Positions 56,561 through 64,000 of a DNA stretch of 64,000 nt are shown piece after piece; position 1 is the first letter of the stretch, and the number at the start of each line of letters is the position of its first letter. The notes under the pieces are model-generated. The model ran no database searches. It was given only the letters and a program-made list of their open reading frames with translations, and was not told where the DNA came from. The position numbers were made by a program, and so were the translations under genes. Source of the DNA: Gnetum montanum (taxonomy: Eukaryota; Streptophyta; Gnetopsida; Gnetales; Gnetaceae); contig MNCI01021041.1 in the NCBI GenBank assembly GCA_015680685.1, positions 104,864 to 168,863 of the forward strand, written 5' to 3'.

Positions 56561-59017
56561 GGAGGAGTGTACATGGGCTCAACCGCTTATTGTTGCGAGA
56601 GTTTCTCTGGGCTTTTGGTTCTGAAGAAGGGTCTTCTCTTTTTATAGTTGTCATAACCAGCAGCAGGTTGAATATTTACAGCTCTCGCAGCATGACGTTG
56701 CTGTGGTTGAGTAGGAAGTTCCCCTTGCATTGTTAGAGCAGGAGGTGTTATGGGAACTACTTGTGGAAGAGGTGTGGATGGATTTGGAGGATGGTGTGGG
56801 TATGGAGTGTCTCCCGGAGGAGAAGAAGTCCTTCTGAAGTACTCCCGAACTTGGTAGTAACGGTGGGGAGTTGTGTGACTCATAGAGTCACTTGGAGAAA
56901 TCGGCTGCTGGACATAATATCCATAAGGATTAGGCTACTGGTAAGGGTACTAATGTTTTGGCGATGGCATCCCCCATGATTGTGGGTATTGCCACTGATG
57001 ATGCTGTCTGATGGGTTGTGGTGGAGTTCCACTTGGATAATACGTTAATGGTTGGTGGAATTGCCTTGGGTTACCTTGGAGATAAGGTAACCTACAAGGT
57101 ATTTGCCGTTGATTAAGTTTTGGATTAAGTGAATACACCCCAGAATCTTGTAGATGTGAGATGATTGGGCAACATCCCCTAGGATGGTCATAGTGGCAGA
57201 TCTCACATCCACCATCATCGTCTGTGTCTGAATCCACAACCACATCGGAGTTAGTGATTTTCCCCTTACCCTTGTTATGTGCAGGGCCTAAATCTCTCCA
57301 CTTTGTCTTACCTTTGTTACTACTTTGTTCTACCTTAGACTCTTCTACAATTTTTAAGACAGTTTCAATTTTAGAGTCTAAGGAACTCCATACGTCATCT
57401 ACCTTAGTCGCTATTTCTATTGTTAATTTTTGAATCGGCAAGGTTTTCCTGTTCACCAACTCTTCGATTGGTGACTCATCCTCTTCATCGCAAAATCTCA
57501 CTCCCTTGTTTCAAAGAGAGGGATCACGGTTGTATTCTTCTGCACTTTCTCTTTTTCATAGCTCACATTCTTCTTTTGCTACTTGCTCTAACAAGCAATG
57601 TACTTCATGGACTCTAAGTTGTGAGAGTCTCCCTTGGGCATAAGTCCCAAGGGTTCTTCTAGTTTCATGCCTTAGCCCATCCATGATGTGGCGAAGTTGA
57701 TCCCGCTGAGCGTAACCATGGCCTGGGAAACAATGTAACAATGTGTAGTAGTGGGCCATGGCAGCATCCAAGGGTTCATGAATACCCTACTTCCATCCTT
57801 GGATCTGCTTATGCAAATTGGACACTCTGGAGTATGTTTGATAGTTATCATTGAAGAGTTCTAGCATCTTACTCCACCTCCTGATGGTTTCTGGTTCTAA
57901 GGAACGGTACTAGCTCTCGGCTTCCTTGGTGAGTGTCCTTGGAAACAACTTAAGTTTTTTCCACTCATTTTCTATATTTTGCAAGGCACAGGCATCGTGG
58001 AATTCCTATAAATGATGTTGCGGATCAGCGTTGTATCCCCCTTCAAATCGTGGGATGTTGTTCATGTCTAAGCATTTGATTCGACTATCTTTTAAATGCC
58101 TTGTGGGAATTCTAACAGTCTCCATTATGTCAAGCATACTTTGGGTTGCAAGTAGGGGCTCATCATGATCATCTCTTTCATGACGCCTGTGATGTCTTTG
58201 TTGTTCCCTACTTTCCCTATGTTCATGCCCTTGTCCTCTTTCTCAACTTTCTCATCGAGGTCTCTCATTTTGTCTACCTTTATCCTCTCTGTTGTGTTCA
58301 TGATGGCTGTGCTCAAATGTGGAAGGAGAGGGTGAGTGATGTGAAGAAGGGGAAGAAGAAGGGGAACCATCACCATGACGATGTTTCTTGCCTTCTCTTC
58401 AGTTGCTACGACCCTGGATCGTGGTGACGATCTAAGTGCCCATCCTTAGCATAAGTGGTTGTTCCCTCTGTGAATAGTTGGTGTTCACAGGCATCAGAAC
58501 CAGGGTTATGTATCGTTGATCATAGGTTCCGATACCTAGCCTCCTCACCATCGTTAGGAGGGGGAACATCATTTGCTAAAGAACCTGTTATAAGGGGTTC
58601 CTCATCTCCTATTTCACTAAGGACGTGCGGGCCTTTGCCCTTCAACAGTGTATGTCGGCTCTCCTACCTTGAGTTCCTCATATGTTGTGCTTCTGTGGGA
58701 TAATAATCCCGTGAGTCAAAATCTTCCGCAATGTATTCAACATATAATTTTGTCATGCCAATCTGTGCCAAGGCACGGGGAAGCATGTTTGAAACTGATC
58801 GATCTGGGGGTAACACAATGTTACCTTGCAAATCTCTCCATCGCAGCTGCTCGTCTTGATGGAGGATAAAGGTAAAGTTTGGAATATACTCATCAGGATG
58901 AGTATAAACTACCTTGTATTGTTTAGGACTTGGCTAATTTCGGCTATGTGTTTTATGCTGCTGACTGTCTCGTGTATGATCCTTAGGTGGTGAGTTGCTC
59001 TTATGAGAAGAAGACAT
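56561..59017 (-). pseudogene. gag of element B
   Basis: The ATG at 59017 gives MSSSHKSNSPPKDHTRD. EYIPNFTFILHQDEQLRWRD lies near 58900. The gag core begins near 58066 (NNIPRFEGGYN). The block 57771-57556 is open (YAQRDQLRHIMDGLRHETRR, LRVHEVHCLLEQVAKEE). The 183-codon open frame 57501-56950 carries the zinc knuckle CEICHYDHPRGCC at 57207-57169. A Pro-rich region follows (56883-56587). The middle (58650-58080) is frameshifted. It is the longest-preserved gag of the family here. Confidence 0.85.
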
Positions 59018-59143
59018 TGTTATCGATGTGCTAACTTTATTGTTATTTAAATTCTTATTTAAGTAATTAACCCAAAGGTTCATTTAGGCTCCCAATGATG
59101 TGAGTCATATCCTTTATGTTCTATTCAACACACAAACACTTAG

Positions 59144-59161
59144 TCCCCGGCAACGGCGCCA
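59144..59161 (-). other. primer-binding site of element B, tRNA-Asp
   Basis: TGGCGCCGTTGCCGGGGA on the minus strand lies one base from the LTR end at 59163. It is identical to the site in A and an exact complement of the plant tRNA-Asp 3' end. Confidence 0.95.
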
Positions 59162-59162
59162 A

Positions 59163-60182
59163 TGATGAGTGGCGAGGTACCCCTACACTCAACCATATGA
59201 AACGAGCATAGCACGCGTGATCTGGTTGAACTCTATAGACTAAGTGCCTACATGCCCCATGGAACACTTAGGGTTAATCATTTGTTGTCTTCCCAGACTT
59301 ACTTGTAGTTGTCACGGTGTATGGTTAAGTAAGTCCGAGGTATATGATTTTTATATCTTTTTATGTTTTATGTCTCCTATGCTAACAAGGCGAAGGGTTG
59401 AGAAACTAAGTACTAATTCTAACTAATGACTAAGTCTAAATTAACCTAGCATCAGCATCCATTCCCACTTACCGTACACACCCTAAACCGATGCAATCGT
59501 AGCTACCAAACACTAATCATCGCTGGGATCACCACGCGTAACGCATGTGCTCGAAGTGGTCGTACTAAGGCACTTAACTAAGAGGAAAGGGTTGAGAGAA
59601 TCTAATCTAGCCTAAGTGCGATGAGCAGCCGATTCCTTGACTAATCGTACACATCTTTATGCATGACTACCATTGGGATTACCAAGCACAAATCCTAAAT
59701 ACACCACTGGGTTACCAAGTAGTCACACTAGATGCTCGGAATCAAGTTGTACTCATACCGCGTTGCGATGAGCAGCTGATTCCTTGACTAACCGTACACA
59801 TCCTTAGATGCTCATAATCAAGTCATACTCATACCACATTCTAGGAGTTTAAGGGTGAGAGAGAAAATAATAAACAAAATCCTATTCCATGCACTGCAAG
59901 GTTTATCCAAGAAGCTCGTCTTTATTGCCGTACACAAATTGTGTTCAGGTACAATGTTGCTTGAATAAAGATCCGTTCACTTTAGGACTCCTACTGTGGG
60001 CACATGGAAAATATTCTATCTCTGGAGTGATCAAACTGCCAGAGTTTCCCTACTTCTAACTTAGGATGGGGAAACAAGGGAGAGCCACCTCTTATTTATA
60101 GATATGACGGCAGACTATGATATCGTGGCGGCCACGATATCGCATACACGATATCACGACTCATGCGAATTGCGTCTCATTA
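59163..60182 (-). repeat. 5' LTR of element B with GATATC array and TATA box
   Basis: It is 1020 bp on the minus strand from TAATGAG (60182, mutated from TGATGAG) to CACTCATCA (59163). TATAAATA is at 60100-60093. Directly upstream (60118-60160) are GATATCGTG, CACGATATCGCA and CACGATATCACG. The same internal duplication as in the 3' LTR is present. Confidence 0.92.
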
Positions 60183-60800
60183 GAAAGCCTTAAGAGCATT
60201 TTAGTAGTATTATTGTGCAATGTATAAGAACTACTATTAAGATTGTTGTAAGAGAGCCTATGCATGTAGTCAAGCCGTTGAACGATTCAATAGTCAAGAA
60301 GGTTCAGAAAATCTTTGGTATTTTGATAGGACCAGAATAGCTTCTTTTATCTTTAAAGTGAATCTTTGTGGTATTTCAATTATAAATTGTCAAGTCTTTT
60401 GAAGGTTCTGTTGAATGCAATTGTTGACATCCATTTTGTAGCCAAAATAGAGTCTGGTACGTGATAGTTTATGCAGCAATTTTTTTTGGGTAGCATAGTA
60501 GGATTGTCTTGAAGAAATTGCTTATTTGAGCCTTGGAAGTTTGAACAATCCATAGTTATTAAATTTGGGATAGCTTTATTACGAAGTGTTTACTCGTATC
60601 ATTATACCTTGTTTAAACATTTGAGATCTTTACACAAATCTGCTTTCTTTTTCTCTTCTTTCTATTTCCATTGAATCTCGCTGTATTTCTAGTTTTCTTG
60701 TGGAACTATCTCTTTCTTTGGGGAAAATTAGAAGTAGATTCACAGAGTTGTGCTCAAATGTTTTTGAAAAATTTATTTGTTACAAGTAGGTATTATAAGG
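60183..60800 (+). other. continuation of the LTR-like region interrupted by element B
   Basis: It starts with the second GAAAG and continues the sequence broken at 52754. No coding region is seen. It is T/A-rich and consistent with R-U5 and leader of an unidentified LTR element. The limit to the next element is not sharp. Confidence 0.35.
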
Positions 60801-62102
60801 ACCGCATAGACTAGACAATTAAACAAAATAGGAACTCTCAACAACTCACCGTACATTGCAAAGTTGGCTGAATTTCTTTAAGATAAGTCATTTATAGTTT
60901 TACACACAATCCAATCATTTCATTTTTCACAACAGCACACACACATAATCACATTAACTACTGAGTCTATTTGGAGGTATTTGGGCCTTGGTGTTGCCAG
61001 AGACCAGCAAGCACCTAAATCCTGTTCGAAGACACTCGTTGGTGGTCGCGTCCCAAATGGTCGCCAACAACGCCCATAGAAGCAGATACAATTTGGAGCG
61101 TAAGAGCTTGACAAGCTCACAAATGGTGAAAATTTACAATGAAAATGATAGTGTACGATAAGAGAAATTAACTCTGGCTCGCTTGGAACTTCTCAATCCA
61201 TGGATTGATTGCTCTAGGGTGTTGATGTGAGTGTTTTTATGGCTATTTAAGGCATTTCTATTTTACAAAAGCTTCCAGCATGAGTTTATTTTGTCTTGGC
61301 CTGTCCTCAGCATGTGTTTGGCATGCTTTTGACTAGGCGTGATCAGTACTCATGCTGGACTCACGTTGCCAGCATGAGCTCAGCGTGACTTGAGCATGAC
61401 CTGGGTGTGAGTAAGATGAAAATGATACATTTCACACTAATTTTGATCTTTGAAGCCTGTTATTTGAGTGAAAAAATTACCTAACTATGTTTGACCTTGA
61501 GAGTGAACTGCATGTTGAAAACTGAGCTTGGGTGTGCCTCGATTTGAGCCACTTTTGGTAGCTCATGCTGGGCTCATGCTGCCAGTGTGAGTTAAGTGTG
61601 ACCTCAATGTGAGTAACAAACTCTTGGTGGTTTTGGACTTGAAGTCTGGAATTATGGAGGCTAGGACTTGAAGTAGTCATTAATGGACCTTGAGGATGAC
61701 TTGCACCTTCGAAGTTAGACCATTTTGACTCGATTTTAAGGCTCTTGGAGTTGCTCACATTGGACTCACGCTGCCAGCATGAATTGAACATGACCTAAGC
61801 GTGACCTCAGCATGACCAAGAAAATTTGTGCAATCTGGTCAAAAATCTGAACTCTCGAATGCTAAAATTTGAAGTGGACAATAGTGGCCCTATGAAGATG
61901 ACTTGCACCTTCAGATTGGACCATATTTAACTTAATCTTGAAGTCATTGGAGTTGCTTACACTGAGGGCAAGCCCAGCTTGACAAGCCCAACGTGAGCAA
62001 GCCTGGCTTGACAAGTCTGGTGTGAGCTCCATGCCTCCCAAAACCTGAAAAGGCTCTAAGTTGTTCTCATTTCATAGTTAGGCTGAAATTAGTGGTGTTT
62101 CA
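60801..62102 (-). mobile_element. LTR of a G-type gypsy element (fourth copy)
   Basis: On the minus strand it begins TGAAACACCACTAATTTC at 62102, next to the hairpin and the purine tract AAAGAGGGACCAA. A TATA-like TTAAATAGCC lies near 61250. Upstream of it is a four-unit tandem array. The far end is not defined: a TGTAAC-type terminus was not found near 60.8 kb. To the right lies non-coding tail and the integrase end on the same strand, so this is a 3' LTR. Confidence 0.55.
61340..62040. repeat. tandem array of about 195-bp units with CATGCTGG...CCAGCATG inverted repeats
   Basis: Equivalent points fall near 61360, 61564, 61753 and 61950 (spacings 204, 189 and 197). Each unit has an inverted pair such as ATGCTGGACTCACG with TGCCAGCATGAG, and runs of GCGTGACCT / GCATGACCT. 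GATGACTTGCACCTTC is shared by two units. The last unit has drifted to AGCCCAGCTTGACAAG. Confidence 0.75.
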
Positions 62103-62170
62103 TTGGTCCCTCTTTGTTGACATCTGGAGGAATCCACCCGAGAGGCGTTGACAAAGAAGTACAAAACACC
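62094..62170. repeat. 77-bp imperfect hairpin at the LTR/internal border
   Basis: GGTGTTTCATTGGTCCC ... GTACAAAACACC, with inner arms CTTTGTTGACATCT and GGCGTTGACAAAG. It is the same structure as 49778-49852, again straddling the LTR end. Confidence 0.6.
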
Positions 62171-63287
62171 ACGACCAATCAAGTACCAAGCATTTGTCCA
62201 TCGGCCCCTGGCTGGACGTCATTGCATCGTGTTCAAAAGTACATGGGATTGTGGAAATGAAGTTCAAGATGCAAGGGGATTTGTTATAATCGGGGGGAAT
62301 CAGGAGTTGATCAAGGGTTATAATTTTTGTTGGAATTATGGAAGAGGAATGCTCTCACGTGAACAAGCCATATTTTTTAGTCCTTGTCAGTAGCCAGTGT
62401 TTAGCAAAATCAGAACCAAGACATAGGAGGTGCATTCTTTGGAGAAATAGGACTCTTGTAGAGTGTTTATGGAAGACCGTTGTAAATAGCCAAAGCCACG
62501 TGATGATGTGCAACATGATCATTTGAGACACAAGTGTAACTATTTTTCCAAGACAATTACCTTCCCACCTAGGGCTTGTATGATAAGAGCCAATGGTCTT
62601 TGGTCTATGATGTCAACGGGTCATGAAGACCTTTTTTATGCATTTTGCTCTTTCATCTTTTTATTATTTTTCATTTTGTTTGTTTGTTTGTTTTCTTTCT
62701 TTTTCGTTTTTTTGTTCTTTTTGAAAGAGCTTTCTTTCAATGCTGTACTCGTGCTCATGCGCATGCATTTGTATCATGTACCGTGTACTGTGTTTTGCGT
62801 TGCAACTGCTTAGAGAAACATAGTGTGAAACAATGTATCAAGAGCTTTGGGATGAGTAGAATGTATCAAGGGGGTGTAATTGAATAGGATAAGGGAAACA
62901 TGATGGGGAATAGGAAATGTATCAGGAGTTGGGAATGTACTTATGAACGGATTGATTAACCCAGTTGTGTGTGTTAGAAAGAATGTGATACCTTTTTGTC
63001 ATGATGAATTGCATCTGTGCACGAATGCCTCAGGTATGTCATCCTGCAAACACAACTCCAAGAAGAAAAGAAAACCACAAATGATTTAGTTAACTAAGTA
63101 CTTTAAACTTGAATACAACCAAGGAGATGGAGCCACCATGTGTAATGTCAAAGCAGACAAAATCATGAACAACATCAGCTTCATCAGGGTCCATTAGACA
63201 AATTATGTAGCAAGTCTTTATGGAGCACGTACAACCAATTGCAGCAACATATCTTTTCAAGTATTTCCTGATCATCAATGATGTCAC
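62171..63287. other. 3' tail of a gypsy element
   Basis: No gene is supported. The open frame 62148-62393 has no recognisable domain, and 62640-62720 is T-rich simple sequence. 63045-63085 resembles 705-760, the tail after the first integrase relic. Confidence 0.45.
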
Positions 63288-63630
63288 CAGTCTATAGTCT
63301 TAGCGGACTTTTGTGGGTTAGTTTCATGTCATAACCCTATGGACGACGCTAGTTTAGTGTCATAGCAGATGGTGCAATGCTAGTTTATAGTCGTAGTGGA
63401 CTGTGAAGAGGAAAACTAGTTTATAATCTTAGTGGACTCTACATGCTAGTTTCACATCATGGAGGACAAATGTAGCAGTTTAGTGTCATACCGGATGAAG
63501 CTCTGTGGTGTCAGTTTACTGTCATGACACCAGGACAGTCTATGGTGCCAATTTCAAGTCATAGCCCTAGGATTGTTCTATGGTATCAGTTTTAGGTCGT
63601 GATGCTAGGACCATTGCATACCTCAAGTTT
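63288..63630. repeat. minisatellite of about ten TAGTTTAGTGTCATAGCGGA units
   Basis: Units start at 63288, 63319, 63350, 63381, 63417, 63447, 63476, 63512, 63549 and 63587, spaced 29-38 bp. The consensus is (C/T)AGTTTAGTGTCATAGCGGAC followed by a variable 8-16 bp. The array begins almost exactly at the stop codon of the integrase relic (minus strand) and occupies the start of its 3' untranslated region. Confidence 0.8.
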
Positions 63631-63632
63631 CA

Positions 63633-63770
63633 TTAGACATAGTACTGTTTCAGGTACAGGTGATTTGTGGGATTAGTGAACTTGTTCTCGTCCATGTCAG
63701 CAAGTCTGAATGCTCCGTTATTGTATGCCTTGATGACTAATTAAGGCCCTCTTCACCTATGAGTGTTTTA
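63633..63770 (-). pseudogene. Ty3/gypsy integrase, extreme C-terminus (GPY/F-type module)
   Basis: The minus strand reads LVIKAYNNGAFRLADMDENK, then NPTNHLYLKQYYV and stop (TAA, 63635-63633). It aligns with the module at 1011-1140 (LVTKAYANGAFKITNLD...NPINHFYLKLYYV). Only the last about 45 codons survive, and the sequence to the right is unrelated. It belongs with the G-type LTR at 60.8-62.1 kb by strand and order. Confidence 0.75.
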
Positions 63771-63894
63771 TTATGGCACTTACTTTTGTATGGTTTTATT
63801 GTTTTTAGTGTTAGTGTTACTGTTCTTCTAGGTTTTGTATTCATGAGTCGTTTTGTTATGCTTACCTGTTTGTTTGTTTTTTGTTCCATTGTAG

Positions 63895-63987
63895 GGACAT
63901 AGTAATGATGAGGCTAGCCCAAGTGGAGCGAGAGCAGATGATGTGGAGGATTTTGGGGGCCAGCCCCCTCCTAGTATTGATGTGTGA
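63895..63987 (+). pseudogene. probable terminal exon of the unrecognised gene family, copy III
   Basis: A pyrimidine-rich tract TTTGTTCCATTGTAG precedes a 31-codon block GHSNDEASPSGARADDVEDF, ending QPPPSIDV and TGA. Its length, acidic Gly/Ser/Asp composition and Pro-rich end match the terminal exons at about 26.2 kb (GDNNGPNDADVGSAPQPP) and 4.1 kb. The opposite orientation and the absence of upstream exons here leave it tentative. It could still be active. Confidence 0.4.
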
Positions 63988-64000
63988 GCCAACTGTTAGT

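Larger units (their letters stand above)
52755..60182 (-). mobile_element. element B: Athila-like LTR retrotransposon with gag and protease, no pol
   Basis: Perfect duplications GAAAG (52750-52754 and 60183-60187) bound 7428 bp. The LTRs (59163-60182 and 52755-53754) share the family ends. The tRNA-Asp primer site lies one base inside the 5' LTR. The order is gag, protease, untranslated tail, 75-codon second-ORF stub, purine tract, as in A. No reverse transcriptase or integrase is present. This is the most complete structure of the family in the window. Confidence 0.92.

Noticed and set aside
62508-62887. Two overlapping open frames with long Phe/Leu/Val runs resembling membrane segments
   Set aside because: They come from a T-rich simple stretch (TTTGTTTG repeats). 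No homologue exists elsewhere in the window, and they lie in a retroelement tail.
63288-63630. Regular repeats resembling a CRISPR array
   Set aside because: Repeats are degenerate, spacers are short and variable and themselves related, and the setting is a plant retroelement tail.

Overview
The window looks like repeat-dominated nuclear DNA of a seed plant with a large genome. It is AT-rich and contains nested LTR retrotransposons, an L1-type LINE, intron-bearing gene relics and many short tandem repeats. No intact host gene, rRNA gene, tRNA gene or CRISPR array was seen. The deep decay with target-site duplications (TSDs) still readable would suit a gymnosperm-type genome, but that is inference. 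All coding regions carry stops or frameshifts and are annotated as pseudogenes.

Layout. 1-224 is the end of an Athila-like LTR. 225-1495 is the tail and integrase C-terminus of a Ty3/gypsy element (minus). About 4.05-8.9 kb holds copy I of an unrecognised multi-exon gene family (minus). About 10.0-16.1 kb holds another gypsy relic (LTR-like promoter at 10.86 kb, gag at 13.3-14.3 kb, minisatellite at 15.9 kb). 16185-23149 is element A (plus): two LTRs, a tRNA-Asp primer site, gag and retropepsin, but no reverse transcriptase. 23150-25.85 kb is a copia-like LTR (tentative) split by a solo gypsy LTR (23892-25341, TSD GTTGT). 26.0-45.8 kb is copy II of the unknown gene family, interrupted by element F (minus, 26855-41089, TSD ACCAT). 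F is itself interrupted by element E (plus, 28228-33557, TSD ATGAT). About 46.0-48.145 kb is a LINE ORF2 relic (minus). 48146-50.7 kb holds LTRs of a second gypsy family ('G'). 52755-60182 is element B (minus, TSD GAAAG), inserted in yet another LTR. 60.8-63.8 kb is the 3' end of a G-type gypsy element (minus; LTR, hairpin, minisatellite, integrase end). The window closes with a probable terminal exon of a third copy of the unknown gene family.

How the parts relate. A, B, E, F and the fragment at 1-224 form one Athila-like family, defined by related LTRs, a PBS matching tRNA-Asp where it survives, and a conserved polypurine block. A and B carry gag and protease plus only a stub of a second ORF. 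F carries gag, protease and a full-length second ORF. E keeps only the second ORF after an internal deletion. None has a recognisable reverse transcriptase, RNase H or integrase, so the family was presumably mobilised in trans. The second ORF starts at a splice-acceptor-like GCAG/ATG, as expected for a product made from a spliced RNA.

The most striking pattern is regulatory. In at least five distinct LTR types here, the stretch just upstream of the TATA box is a cluster of short palindromes or inverted repeats, and each type uses a different palindrome. E also has an extra GATATC cluster plus a TATA-like stretch upstream of its second ORF.
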